NCBI RefSeq assembly: GCF_001612725.1
Contig: NZ_BDAZ01000035.1
Span: 1 to 64,000, forward strand
From: Nocardia anaemiae NBRC 100462
GTDB taxonomy: Bacteria; Actinomycetota; Actinomycetes; Mycobacteriales; Mycobacteriaceae
Reading direction: 5' to 3'
Length of the DNA: 64,000 nucleotides
Of this stretch, positions 1 to 9,066 are shown one piece after another. How positions within the stretch are numbered: the first letter of the stretch is position 1; every line of letters begins with the position of its first letter. Position numbers and translations under genes: made by a program. The notes under the pieces were generated by a model. It saw only the letters and a program-made list of their open reading frames with translations. It was not told the DNA's origin and searched no databases.

Positions 1-98
1 GCCGCCAGCAGCAGGGCAGCGCCGAACGCACCGGCGGCGGGCTTGCCGATGCCGCGCCGCCACACGCCGGGGTGCTCCCGCACAACTGTGGAAATCAT
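1..98 (-). CDS. 5' part of a gene leaving the window, conjugation module
   Basis: An ATG at 98 opens a minus-strand frame that runs off the left edge (M-I-S-T-V-V-R-E-H-P-G-V-W, then an Ala/Leu-rich hydrophobic run). The N-terminus looks like a short cytoplasmic stretch followed by a membrane segment or signal anchor. It lies 23 bases after the preceding small membrane-protein gene on the same strand, so it probably belongs to the same operon. Only 32 codons are visible and no family can be assigned. The ribosome-binding sequence is weak, so the start is uncertain. Confidence 0.4.
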   Translation of the reverse strand, partial: MISTVVREHPGVWRRGIGKPAAGAFGAALLLA

Positions 99-121
99 CC
101 CAGGGCCGTCCCCATCCCCGT

Positions 122-406
122 TCACGTCGGCAGGAACGCCAACGCGATCCCCGAGGCCGTGCTCGCCACCGCCGCCCCGAGCAGACTCATCAATACGCCG
201 TGCGAGGCGTCGTTCATCGCCAGATCGCTCCGGAACGCGATCCACAGGCGGCCCGCGGACACGATCATCCACGCCAGGCACACCAGCAGTACGAACCAGA
301 GCAGCCAGTTCAGCAGCTGCATCAGCGGTTGCAGCACTTCGGCGGGCATCTGCTTGTAGGCAAGAAGTTCCGCCGCCGACATTCGCACGGTAGCCATCGC
401 CGACAT
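122..406 (-). CDS. Small two-helix membrane protein, conjugation module
   Basis: A 94-residue protein with two hydrophobic segments, about residues 30-54 and 66-92, separated by a short charged loop. Its ATG overlaps the stop of the preceding gene (TGATG), and a GGA lies five bases upstream, so the two are probably translationally coupled. Size, topology and place beside a ParA-like gene fit the small membrane components of actinobacterial conjugation or type IV secretion modules. That role is inferred from context; there is no diagnostic motif. Confidence 0.6.
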   Translation of the reverse strand: MSAMATVRMSAAELLAYKQMPAEVLQPLMQLLNWLLWFVLLVCLAWMIVSAGRLWIAFRSDLAMNDASHGVLMSLLGAAVASTASGIALAFLPT

Positions 407-702
407 CAGGTTCCGATGACGGCGTTCATGATGGTGCCCGCGCTAGTCGCGACGACGCCGCCGATCATGGCTCCCGCCACCATCTTCGGCGATTCGAGCC
501 CACCACCGGTCCACTTCTCCCACGCGAATTTGCCGCCCGCATAGGTGATTCCACAGATACCGGAGAGCAGCACGAACCAGGTGAGGTAGCGGACCAGCTG
601 CAGGATCTTCTCCGAGCCGGGAGGCGCCTCCGGTGTCGGGTTACCGACCTGAGCCAGGACAGTGCCGTACGTGTCCTGCACGGCAAGGAGAATCATGCTC
701 AT
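406..702 (-). CDS. Small membrane protein, VirB2/TrbC pilin-like by topology
   Basis: A 98-residue protein: a short N-terminal region with a Pro-rich linker (residues 21-29), then hydrophobic segments at about 38-58 and 74-95 with a Lys/Trp-containing loop between (GGKFAWEKWTGGG). The first ATG of MSMILL is chosen because AAGAAAGG lies just upstream. Two helices at this size resemble TrbC/VirB2-type pilin subunits and the small uncharacterised membrane families of actinobacterial integrative elements. Context supports a role in DNA-transfer machinery; the sequence alone does not prove it. Confidence 0.6.
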   Translation of the reverse strand: MSMILLAVQDTYGTVLAQVGNPTPEAPPGSEKILQLVRYLTWFVLLSGICGITYAGGKFAWEKWTGGGLESPKMVAGAMIGGVVATSAGTIMNAVIGT

Positions 703-727
703 CGGCTGCCTTTCTTGGTTGTCGTGG

Positions 728-1369
728 TCAACGGTGGCCGTCCTCGAAAGATGCACTGCTGTCCAGATTTTCGCGCACGACCGCAACGATATCGGCCCCG
801 AGCTCCCGGATCTCGAGCGGAACCTCCTCGAGCGGGTCGATCCTTTTCTTCTTCTGCGGTATCTCGTCGCCCGGAGTCCAGATCGGCAGGGACTCCGGTT
901 CGACGAGGGTCCATTCCTCGTACCACGGAACCTGCCAGACCTGACCGGCCAGGGAGCCGACCACATCGCGGTAGCGCCGAATTTCGGCGGGCATGCGGCC
1001 GGGACGGGCCGCGACGGTGATAAGTCCGAGGACCTCGCTGGACCCGGCGAAACCCGAATGATGTTGGCGCAGAAGATCATGTGCGCGGGTGAGTCCGGCG
1101 ATGGTCTCCCTGGCCACCAGGACGACGAAGGGCGATTCGTGGTCGAAGACGCCGGGCCAGCGGCGGCCCGAATCCGCCGCGGGCGCGAGCACACGCGCGA
1201 GGCTACTGGCTCCGGCACCGCCGTGCACACCTAGCAGCCACCACAGCGGCGCGCGGCCGACGCCGGGTACAGGACGGTCCCAAATGGGCGCGCGACGGGA
1301 CTCCGGTGGGGCGACCACACCGGCCTGGGCGGCTTCGGACTGGCGACGAAGTTTCATGGCGGCCGTCAT
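728..1369 (-). CDS. P-loop-like protein of the conjugation module, lysine missing
   Basis: 213 residues. Near residues 48-60 there is a glycine-rich loop, GVHGGAGASSLARVL, placed like a Walker A motif after a hydrophobic strand (APLWWLLGV). The P-loop lysine is replaced by Ala. The C-terminal part is charged (PQKKKRIDP, then EEVPLEIRELG). It resembles a family I recall as DUF6668 in actinobacterial integrative elements, but I could not check this. It overlaps the ParA-like gene by four bases (ATGA), so the two are likely made together and may form a pair. Nucleotide binding is uncertain. Confidence 0.6.
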   Translation of the reverse strand: MTAAMKLRRQSEAAQAGVVAPPESRRAPIWDRPVPGVGRAPLWWLLGVHGGAGASSLARVLAPAADSGRRWPGVFDHESPFVVLVARETIAGLTRAHDLLRQHHSGFAGSSEVLGLITVAARPGRMPAEIRRYRDVVGSLAGQVWQVPWYEEWTLVEPESLPIWTPGDEIPQKKKRIDPLEEVPLEIRELGADIVAVVRENLDSSASFEDGHR

Positions 1370-2241
1370 GATGCCACTCCGGCGAGCAGCCGCCCATAAG
1401 CCCGGCGCGTCTCCGAAGCCAGCGATGCGTGGCGAACGAGTTCACCGCGCGCCAGATGCGGATCGTAGGGAATCTCTCTGATGTCACGAACCCAGCCCGA
1501 AAGATGTTCGCGCAAATGGTCGGCAACATGGGAGTCGGCGCCGGGAAGTTGGTGCGAGACAACGATCGTGGTGTCGCCGACGATACCGCCGCCCTGGCCC
1601 TCGGCCGAATCACCGAACTGGTCGTCGAGCCATTCCAGGGTCACCCGCAGCCGATTCGCGGCATCGGCGCGCGCCGGAATGGCAAGTACCAGAGCGACAT
1701 CCGCGTCATCCAGCAAGGGTCGTAGCTGCCGCCCGGCAATCGGGTTGCCGCCGTCGTAGACCGCGGTGTACCCGGCGTCATAGATCGCGCGCGCGACTGT
1801 GAGATATGTGGCACGCCGACGCAGCGGCGCGGCGTCGCGCCACAGCAGTCCGACGCCCGAACTCGCCTGCGACAGACACTCCTTCAGCGGCGCCGGTTCA
1901 TCGTTGCCGCGGCCGTACAACCACGATTGCAGGCTGATCGGATGCAGGTGTTCATCGGCCCCGCGCAGCGCCAGATCGCTGCCCGCCGCGGTGGCGTCCA
2001 CCGCCACCGTCGAGGTGCCCGCCGTTGCGAGTTCACCGGCCAAGCCCAATGCCGTGGTCGTGGTTCCCGCCCCGCCACAGCCACCGACCACCAGAATCGA
2101 ACGCTGCGCCGGTTCCGCGGATTCGCTGTCTCCGCCCTTACGCCGCAGACGCACCACCGGAGCCTTCGAAGGCGCGTGCCGGTCCGACGGATCACCCGCA
2201 TCGGGTGCCTCGTCGAGCCAGCGGCTCCAGTCGTCTCCCAT
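1366..2241 (-). CDS. ParA/MinD-like protein with atypical Walker A
   Basis: 291 residues. After a ~47-residue charged leader comes a strand and loop (SILVVGGCGGAGTTTTALG), then VDATAAGSDL, resembling the MinD/ParA switch region, and a later VALVLAIPARADAANRL segment like the base-recognition part of the fold. Canonical ParA proteins have KGGxGKT; here both lysines are absent (CGGAGTTT). This makes it a probable SIMIBI-fold protein with altered or lost ATPase activity. It overlaps the next gene by ATGA and lies 19 bases after the bitopic membrane-protein gene. Confidence 0.65.
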   Translation of the reverse strand: MGDDWSRWLDEAPDAGDPSDRHAPSKAPVVRLRRKGGDSESAEPAQRSILVVGGCGGAGTTTTALGLAGELATAGTSTVAVDATAAGSDLALRGADEHLHPISLQSWLYGRGNDEPAPLKECLSQASSGVGLLWRDAAPLRRRATYLTVARAIYDAGYTAVYDGGNPIAGRQLRPLLDDADVALVLAIPARADAANRLRVTLEWLDDQFGDSAEGQGGGIVGDTTIVVSHQLPGADSHVADHLREHLSGWVRDIREIPYDPHLARGELVRHASLASETRRAYGRLLAGVAS

Positions 2242-2260
2242 CGCTATCAGCTCTCTCTGT

Positions 2261-3205
2261 TCATCCGGCCGCGACGCCCGCGATGAGCGTGCGACCGTCG
2301 ACCACCACCGTGGTGACGGTCTGCTTGTTGTACGTGGCGGGCGCGCCGCCGGGCCGGTATTCGGTGACCTCCACCGAATACCGGTCGTCGGTGATCGTCT
2401 GGATCCGCACGCAGTGCGTGGTGCCCAGCGGAATGGTGTCGATGCCGTGCTGGATCACCGTGGCCGAGGAGATATTCGAATCCGGCGCGACCACCGCACG
2501 GACCCGCTCGCCGGAGCGTTCCACGTAGTAGGCGTATTGGAACGCCAGGATCGCGTCCGGTCCCGAGCCGGTGCCGCCGGGTTCGGCGCTGCGCACGATG
2601 CGGTCACCGCGTTCGGTCGGACAATCGGCGATGCCACGGGATTGGACACTGCCCGCGGTGAATTGCATCGAGGGCACGACCGGCGCGGCGGCGCGATCAC
2701 CGGACGAGCGCAGGAGGAACAACGCGCCAGCGGCGGCCGCGGCCAACAGCAGCACGGCCACGACGAGCACCGCCACCATCCGGGCCCGGCGCGCGGCCGG
2801 ATGATCGCGCGCCTCCTGGCGCAGTGCCCGCGTCACGCGGGTCGACGGTTCGCGCGGAGCGTCCTCGTCGTGGTCGTCGTGGTCGTCCTCCGGCCACGGG
2901 AACTGTACGAGTTCGCCGTCGCGCGGACCGATGTAGTCGTCGTCGGGTCCTGGGGCCCGTCCGGCCACCCAATCCGACCACCCACCGGTGAATTCGCTGC
3001 GAGTGGAGGCCAGATCGGCGGGCACCTCGTTGCGCGCGCGCACCTCGTCGGGATCCTCTTCGCGAATGTAGTGCGGAAACCGGGGCGCACCGTCCTCGTC
3101 ACCGGGTTCGCGCAATCCCGGCTCGTCGGGGTGCGCGGCAGCTACCCCCGTCTCCGGCTCCAGCGCGCCGTACCAGCGCGACAGCTGTTTGTACGACTTC
3201 AACAT
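2261..3205 (-). CDS. Bitopic membrane protein of the conjugation module
   Basis: 314 residues from the ATG at 3205 (a TTG seven codons upstream is possible). The N-terminal ~145 residues are acidic, Pro/Asp-rich and probably cytoplasmic. One transmembrane helix (MVAVLVVAVLLLAAAAAGAL) follows, then a ~150-residue exported domain with two cysteines (IADCP, GTTHCVRI). This topology matches TcpC/VirB8-like assembly proteins of Gram-positive transfer systems. The exported domain resembles one I recall as DUF8176; neither link could be checked. It is the first gene of the minus-strand run toward the left edge. Confidence 0.6.
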   Translation of the reverse strand: MLKSYKQLSRWYGALEPETGVAAAHPDEPGLREPGDEDGAPRFPHYIREEDPDEVRARNEVPADLASTRSEFTGGWSDWVAGRAPGPDDDYIGPRDGELVQFPWPEDDHDDHDEDAPREPSTRVTRALRQEARDHPAARRARMVAVLVVAVLLLAAAAAGALFLLRSSGDRAAAPVVPSMQFTAGSVQSRGIADCPTERGDRIVRSAEPGGTGSGPDAILAFQYAYYVERSGERVRAVVAPDSNISSATVIQHGIDTIPLGTTHCVRIQTITDDRYSVEVTEYRPGGAPATYNKQTVTTVVVDGRTLIAGVAAG

Positions 3206-3255
3206 TCCCCCATTCCCGCAGAGCAAGGCACATGCATATCGGACCCTCTCTGCGA

Positions 3256-4884
3256 TCAGTTCGTGGAGAACGGGTAGGCGTTGTTCACGGTGCCGGGTAC
3301 AACGGTGGGCGGAGTCGACGTCGCGCCGCCGGATGAGGCGCCATCGGCTCCTGTCCCGAACGGAAATTGTCCCGTACCGGACGAATTCGGCGTAGTCGAC
3401 GCGCCGGAACTTTCTCCGAAGAATCCGGTGGTCGATTTTGTACTGCCACCGATAGGCACAGCTGCGCTGCCGAATTTGTCGGCCAGATCATGTGCCGCCG
3501 CGGCGAACCAGTCCGCGACGAATCGGGTGGGCGCAGCACCGGTCGCGGTGACCGCCGCGGTGCTATAGGCGCCGTGGCGCTGCACGGTATCCCAATACCG
3601 CACCCAGGTAGTCACATTGAGCAGTTCACTATTATCGGTGATGTTCTGCACAACCGCGTCGAAGGCCTGGGTAACCAGTCGGGCACCGGTCGTCGGCGGC
3701 ACCAGCTGCGGAATCGCGCCCAGCAATTTCGTGCCGAACAGCAGGATTCCGGAGACCGGATCGGTCAGCCCCGCGGTGGCCAGTTGACCGATATTGGCCG
3801 AGTTGATGACCGACTTGACCACCGACACGACCGAATTAAGTCCGATCATGCCGACCTTCAGCAGCGCCTGAAGTGCCGCTGGAATATTCAACGGCGTGCG
3901 CGGATCCGCGGCATCGGCCAGGCGCTGCGAAATCGACTTCTGCGGTGAAATCGACAAATTCGCGAGTGAGTTGCCCTGGAGATCCTCGTTGACGACTTTG
4001 CCTGCGGTCTTGATCGACGTGTACGCCAACGCCTGGGAAATGGACACCAATGACGCGATCGGATCGCCACCACTCAACTTCGACTGTCCGGCAATGGACG
4101 CCACTGCCTTCAGGATCGGCGCACCCTCCGGTGCATCGCACGCGAGATCGCCTGCGGCACAGAAACTCGCGACACGCCCGGTGAGCGCGGCGAAATTGGG
4201 GGCCTTATCGCGTTCCGGTCCGATACCGCCGCCACTGGCGGGCTCCTGCGGCAGTGCCGCGATGGCGGCGATCCGATCCCCCGACGTGCCCGGCACGGGA
4301 TCGGGGGTCGCCTTGCCCGGCGAGCCGGGAAATAGCGGCGCACCGGGGTTGCGGGTCGGATCGGCGAACAAGGCGACCGCGGCGACCTTCTCGGGCGGGA
4401 TCACACCGTGGCCCTGACCGACCTCCTGGGCGAACATCGAGGCCACATGCGCGCCTTGCGAATAGCCCACAATCGCGAAGCGGGTCTCGGTGCAGCGGGC
4501 CGCGACATCCTGGGCCATCGAGCGCAGCCGGAGCAGTCCGCCGATCACCGACTCCGCGTACGACGCCGTGCCACCGGCGGTCGCACCGCCGAAGCCGGAT
4601 TCGTATGGGACATAGGCGCGGTCGAGCAGACCGGTATCGGCCTCGGCCAGCATCGGCATGAAAACCGTTGAGAGCATGCCGGTATCGGTGGTCGGCGCGG
4701 CATCCGGTGACGATTCGCCGGTGCCCTGAATCCCCAAGGCGTACAGTGCCGGACATGTTCCGATGGCGATGTTCGTCGTCGGTTCCGTGGAATCGGACGG
4801 TTCCGCTACGGCGGTGCCCGCGGTCGCCAGAGCAACGGCGAATGCGATCAGCATTCCCGAGGTCCGTGCCGTGTAGCTCATCAT
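3256..4884 (-). CDS. Secreted cutinase-family esterase
   Basis: 542 residues with an N-terminal signal peptide (hydrophobic core IAFAVALATAGTAVA, cleavage likely after AVA). The lipase-type nucleophile motif GYSQGA lies near residue 140, and a cutinase-like opening (CPALYALGIQGTGES) follows the signal. Cutinase-family enzymes in mycolate-producing actinobacteria are secreted or wall-associated and hydrolyse esters such as phospholipids, cutin or polysorbates. The protein is longer than the usual ~220 residues: the C-terminal half is a low-motif extension ending in a Gly/Ser/Thr-rich tail. The start is one of two adjacent ATGs (4884 or 4881). Confidence 0.85.
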   Translation of the reverse strand: MMSYTARTSGMLIAFAVALATAGTAVAEPSDSTEPTTNIAIGTCPALYALGIQGTGESSPDAAPTTDTGMLSTVFMPMLAEADTGLLDRAYVPYESGFGGATAGGTASYAESVIGGLLRLRSMAQDVAARCTETRFAIVGYSQGAHVASMFAQEVGQGHGVIPPEKVAAVALFADPTRNPGAPLFPGSPGKATPDPVPGTSGDRIAAIAALPQEPASGGGIGPERDKAPNFAALTGRVASFCAAGDLACDAPEGAPILKAVASIAGQSKLSGGDPIASLVSISQALAYTSIKTAGKVVNEDLQGNSLANLSISPQKSISQRLADAADPRTPLNIPAALQALLKVGMIGLNSVVSVVKSVINSANIGQLATAGLTDPVSGILLFGTKLLGAIPQLVPPTTGARLVTQAFDAVVQNITDNSELLNVTTWVRYWDTVQRHGAYSTAAVTATGAAPTRFVADWFAAAAHDLADKFGSAAVPIGGSTKSTTGFFGESSGASTTPNSSGTGQFPFGTGADGASSGGATSTPPTVVPGTVNNAYPFSTN

Positions 4885-5244
4885 AGCGATCCACAATCAA
4901 TTCGTGTTGCTGCAGCTAACCTAAACGCCATGAAACGCAATAGACCGTAACAGATTCCGGCTCTTACTGCGGCTTCGACGAAAAGTTTGGCCGAACCGCC
5001 GAGTGCCGCATGATAGTTCACGGCGTGCCAACCTCGATTATCCGACAAGTTTCCGACGACGGAAATCGGCCCGCAACCGGTGGGCGACCCTTCGGTGACT
5101 CGAATCATCAACCTGGACTTCACATTCCGGCCGACACCGAGGCACACGGCTCCGCGACCGCAACGGGCAGGCTGCCAACCAGCATGAGTCTCGCCTCGGA
5201 CGCATCAGGCGCCCGCGATATGTCCAGCGAGGTTGACGGACGGT
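4885..5244. other. Intergenic region, no gene seen
   Basis: 360 bases between the cutinase start and the rel stop. It must hold the cutinase promoter. CTAACCTAA at 4916-4924 matches one half of an IdeR/DtxR box but lacks the other half. No convincing ORF, RNA or terminator was seen. Confidence 0.6.
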
Positions 5245-7650
5245 CTAGGTTGCCGAGGTCACCCGGTAGACGTCGTAAACGCCCTCCACATTGCGCACCA
5301 CATTCAGCAAGTGGCCGAGGTGTTTCGGATCGCCCATCTCGAAGGTGAACTTGCTGATCGCCACCCGGTCACCGTGCGTGGCGACCGAGGCGGACAGGAT
5401 ATTCACCTTCTCATCGGCGAGCACCTTGGTCACATCCGAGAGCAGTCGGGTGCGGTCGAGTGCCTCGATCTGGATGGCGACCAGGAAGACCGAGGACGGC
5501 GAGGGCGCCCACTCCACATCGATGATGCGCTCGGCCTGTTCACGCAGCGAACCGGCATTGGTGCAGTCGGTGCGGTGCACGCTCACCGCGCCGCCACGGG
5601 TCACGAAGCCCATGATCTCGTCACCGGGAACCGGGGTGCAGCACTTGGCGAGCTTGGCCACCGTGCCCGAGGCGCCGGGGATCAGCACCCCGGCATCACC
5701 GGTCACGCGCTGACGGCTCGGCGTCGTCGACGGGGTGGAGCGCTCGGCGAGTTCGTTCTCGACATCACCGATGCCACCGAGTTGCGCCATCAACCGCTGC
5801 ACGACGTGATGCGCGGACACTTGATGCTCGCCGACGGCCGTGTAGAGGGTGGAGATGTCGGTGTAGTGCAGTTCGTGCGCGACGGCCGTCATCGCGTCCA
5901 CGCTCATCAGCCGCTGCAGCGGCAGCCCGACGCGGCGGACCTCCTTGGAGATCTGCTCCTTACCGCTTTCCAGGGCCTCTTCGCGGCGTTCCTTGGCGAA
6001 CCACTGCCGAATCTTGGCCTTGGCGCGCGGGGAGACCACGAAGTTCTGCCAGTCGCGGCTGGGTCCGGCGTTCTGTGCCTTCGAGGTGAATACCTCGACG
6101 ACCTCACCGTTTTCGAGCTGACGCTCCAGTGCGACCAGGCGGCCGTTGACCCGCGCGCCGATGCAGCGGTGCCCGACCTCGGTGTGCACGGCGTACGCGA
6201 AATCGACCGGGGTCGACTTCTGCGGCAACGTGATCACATCACCCTTCGGGGTGAACACGAAGATCTCCGGCGACTTGAGGTCGAAGCGCAGCGACTCCAG
6301 GAATTCGGCCGGGTCGGCGGCCTCGCGCTGCCAGTCGAGCAACTGCCGCATCCACGCCATATCGTCGACTTCGGTGGAGTCGTTGGAATGCTTGCCGCGG
6401 GTTTCCTTGTAGCGCCAGTGCGCGGCGATGCCGAATTCGGCGGTGCGGTGCATGTCCTGGGTGCGGATCTGCACCTCCAGCGGCTTACCGTCGGGGCCGA
6501 CGACCGTGGTGTGCAGCGACTGGTAGACGCCGTAGCGCGGCTGGGCGATGTAGTCCTTGAACCGGCCCGCCATCGGCTGCCACAGCGAATGCACCACACC
6601 GACCGCCGCATAGCAGTCGCGCACCTCGTCGCACAGGATACGGATGCCGACCAGGTCGTGGATGTCGTCGAAGTCCTTACCCTTGACGATCATCTTCTGG
6701 TAGATCGACCAGTAATGCTTGGGGCGACCCTCGACGATGGCGTTGATCCGTGACGCCGCAAGGGTATTCACGATCTCCGCGCGCACCCGCGCCAAGTAGG
6801 TGTCGCGCGAGGGCGCGCGGTCGGCGACCAGGCGCACGATCTCGTCGTACTTCTTCGGGTGCAGAATCGCGAAGGCGAGGTCCTCGAGCTCCCATTTGAC
6901 CGTGGCCATACCGAGGCGGTGCGCCAGCGGCGCGATCACCTCGAGGGTTTCCTTGGCCTTCTTGGCCTGCTTCTCCGGCGGCAGGAAGCGCATGGTGCGC
7001 ATGTTGTGCAGGCGGTCGGCGACCTTGATCACCAGCACGCGCGGATCGCGCGCCATGGCGATGATCATCTTGCGGATGGTCTCGGCCTCGGCGGCCGCGC
7101 CCAGGTTGACCTTGTCGAGTTTGGTGACGCCGTCGACCAGATGCGCGACCTCGGCGCCGAAGTCCTCGGTCAACTGCTCGAGCGAGTAGCCGGTGTCCTC
7201 CACGGTGTCGTGCAGCAGCGCCGCGACCAGCGTGGTGGTGTCCATGCCGAGTTCGGCGAGGATATTGGCCACCGCGAGCGGGTGGGTGATGTAGGGGTCA
7301 CCGGATTTGCGGAACTGGTGGGCGTGGCGCTCGTCGGCGACGTCGAAGGCGCGCTGCAGCAGCGTGAGATTGGCCTTCGGATACAGCTCGCGGTGCACAC
7401 TGGCCAGCGGTTCGAGCACCGGTTTGACGGCCGCGATACCGCGCTGGCCGGTCATGCGCCTGGCCAGGCGGGCGCGCACCCGCCGCGAGGCGGAGGTCGG
7501 GACCGCGGCCGTGGTTCCGGGCTGACGTGCCGGTGCGGCATTGCCGCTCACCTGCGGTTTCGGCGTCGTCGCAGCGGGGGTGGCCGCACCATTCGATTGC
7601 GGGGCGCCTGCCGATTGCTCGACATTCGCCTCGCCCAGATGCTGAGTCAT
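5245..7650 (-). CDS. rel: Bifunctional (p)ppGpp synthetase/hydrolase Rel
   Basis: 801 residues. It makes (p)ppGpp from GTP/GDP and ATP on stalled ribosomes and also hydrolyses it, controlling the stringent response. Order: a ~75-residue Ala/Pro-rich N-terminus, HD hydrolase domain (HAHQFRKSGDPYITHP, then HDTVEDTG), synthetase domain (RFKDYIA, YQSLHTT, EVQIRT, AHWRYKE), TGS domain (IFVFTPKGDV), a zinc-finger-like region (CCTPVPGDEI) and a C-terminal ACT domain. The ATG at 7650 has GGAGAGGTGG upstream. Both activities look intact. In mycobacteria apt lies directly upstream; here apt is ~12 kb away. Confidence 0.97.
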   Translation of the reverse strand: MTQHLGEANVEQSAGAPQSNGAATPAATTPKPQVSGNAAPARQPGTTAAVPTSASRRVRARLARRMTGQRGIAAVKPVLEPLASVHRELYPKANLTLLQRAFDVADERHAHQFRKSGDPYITHPLAVANILAELGMDTTTLVAALLHDTVEDTGYSLEQLTEDFGAEVAHLVDGVTKLDKVNLGAAAEAETIRKMIIAMARDPRVLVIKVADRLHNMRTMRFLPPEKQAKKAKETLEVIAPLAHRLGMATVKWELEDLAFAILHPKKYDEIVRLVADRAPSRDTYLARVRAEIVNTLAASRINAIVEGRPKHYWSIYQKMIVKGKDFDDIHDLVGIRILCDEVRDCYAAVGVVHSLWQPMAGRFKDYIAQPRYGVYQSLHTTVVGPDGKPLEVQIRTQDMHRTAEFGIAAHWRYKETRGKHSNDSTEVDDMAWMRQLLDWQREAADPAEFLESLRFDLKSPEIFVFTPKGDVITLPQKSTPVDFAYAVHTEVGHRCIGARVNGRLVALERQLENGEVVEVFTSKAQNAGPSRDWQNFVVSPRAKAKIRQWFAKERREEALESGKEQISKEVRRVGLPLQRLMSVDAMTAVAHELHYTDISTLYTAVGEHQVSAHHVVQRLMAQLGGIGDVENELAERSTPSTTPSRQRVTGDAGVLIPGASGTVAKLAKCCTPVPGDEIMGFVTRGGAVSVHRTDCTNAGSLREQAERIIDVEWAPSPSSVFLVAIQIEALDRTRLLSDVTKVLADEKVNILSASVATHGDRVAISKFTFEMGDPKHLGHLLNVVRNVEGVYDVYRVTSAT

Positions 7651-7838
7651 GCCACCACCTCTCCACGCCGCGATCGGACCACAGTATCCGACCGCTGCAA
7701 CCGCCCAGACCACAACTTTAGTCCGAGCGCAGACCACCTGCCCGTTCCGCGGTTGCCGAGTCGGAAATGCCCGGTTATGCGGGTGTATCGCGGCGCTGGA
7801 GATCGTATGCGGCGTCAAGGATCGAAGCGTGCGGTGCC

Positions 7839-8810
7839 CTATCGACTGGTGACGGGTTCGACGGGCTGACGGATGCGCGATTGTCCGTCGAAGTCCGGGT
7901 CGAGCGGCGCGTGGAAGATATCCAGGACGGTCGGGGTGATATCGACCAGGGAGAAGGTGGAACTGGTCGCGCCCGCGACGAAGTTCGGGCCGCGGGCGAT
8001 GACGAAACTGGCTGTCTCGTCGGGGGTTTGACCGCCGTGGCCGCCTTTTGGCCGGTGGCCGTGGTCGGTGGTGACCAAGATGGTCCAGCGTTCGGCGGGG
8101 TTGGCGCGAGCGCGGCCGTCGACGGCGGCGACTATGTGGCCGACGAGGGCGTCGATGCGGGTGACGGCCTCGCGGTATTCGCTGGACGCGCCGCCGTGCT
8201 GGTGCCCGGCGCGGTCGACTTGGTCGAGGTGGGTGAACAGGAAATCCGGGGCGTATTTGGTGATGGCGGTGACCACGCTGTCGGTGGTGGCGGCGTCGGT
8301 GGCGCTTTCGTTGTCGTCATCGGGGACGAGCGGGGTGGATATGACGACGTCGGCACGTGGATCGCCGCTTGCCGTCATGGTCGCGATCTGATCCCAGGTG
8401 GCAATGGACTGGGTCTTGAGGGTCGGATCGTGGCGTTCGAGTCGGGTGAAGACCGTGGGGTATTTCGCGAACGGGGTGGCGTCGAAGTTGTTGTCGGTGA
8501 TGCCGTGTTTGCCGCCCCAGACGCCGGTGAGCACGGTGGCCCAGGAGGGTCCGGAGATCGAGATATGCGGGGCGATGGAGCTGCGGCCGAGAGTGCCTTC
8601 GGCACTGAGCCGCAACAGGTTCGGCGCACGCACCTCCTCGATCTTGCGGTACATCGTGCCGTCCAGTCCGATCAGGACGACCTTGTCTGCTTGGGTGACC
8701 GCCTGTGCGCGGCCGGTGGCGAGGACGGTCGAAACGGCCGCGGCGGCAACGGCACCGGACAACAGTTGCCTGCGTGCGAGGGACGTGGTGGCTACGATTC
8801 GCGCGCTCAT
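7839..8810 (-). CDS. Tat-exported alkaline phosphatase/phosphodiesterase family enzyme
   Basis: 323 residues. The N-terminus has a twin-arginine signal (SLARRQLLSGAV, then AVSTVLATGRAQA). The mature part starts KVVLIGLDGTMYRK, matching the metal/nucleophile motif of the type I phosphodiesterase/nucleotide pyrophosphatase family. GPSWATVLTGVWGGKHGI, THLDQVDRAGHQHG and TTDHGHRPKGGHGG supply further Asp/His metal ligands of the alkaline phosphatase superfamily. It likely hydrolyses phosphate esters or phosphodiesters outside the membrane. The start could also be the ATG at 8867; 8810 places the RR motif about 14 residues in, the usual distance. Confidence 0.85.
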   Translation of the reverse strand: MSARIVATTSLARRQLLSGAVAAAAVSTVLATGRAQAVTQADKVVLIGLDGTMYRKIEEVRAPNLLRLSAEGTLGRSSIAPHISISGPSWATVLTGVWGGKHGITDNNFDATPFAKYPTVFTRLERHDPTLKTQSIATWDQIATMTASGDPRADVVISTPLVPDDDNESATDAATTDSVVTAITKYAPDFLFTHLDQVDRAGHQHGGASSEYREAVTRIDALVGHIVAAVDGRARANPAERWTILVTTDHGHRPKGGHGGQTPDETASFVIARGPNFVAGATSSTFSLVDITPTVLDIFHAPLDPDFDGQSRIRQPVEPVTSR

Positions 8811-8925
8811 ATCCCGAACGATCCGGTACGACAGTGCCTTTCGGTAGCGCACCGAGTCAGTGTTCATGGATGTTTCATCGGTCACGCCATCGCCGGTCGC
8901 CTTGCTGAACAACCACTGAACTTGC

Positions 8926-8942
8926 GATAGCGCATAGCTATC
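8926..8942. repeat. Small inverted repeat in the phosphatase promoter region
   Basis: GATAGC-GCATA-GCTATC is a perfect 6-bp-arm inverted repeat in a locally AT-rich stretch upstream of the exported phosphatase. It may be an operator; nothing else supports this. Confidence 0.3.
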
Positions 8943-9066
8943 CACAGTGCTCACCGGTGCGTCTCGGTGAGGTGAACAGCAGAAGCCGCGTCGGTGGCGG
9001 CGATGGGTTTCCCGAGCACCCGCTCGATCAAGACAGCGCCGGGGCCGTTGGACGCACCGTGCGGTG

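Noticed and set aside
4916..4924. CTAACCTAA, half of an IdeR/DtxR iron box, near the cutinase promoter
   Set aside because: The other half does not match, so no full site is claimed.
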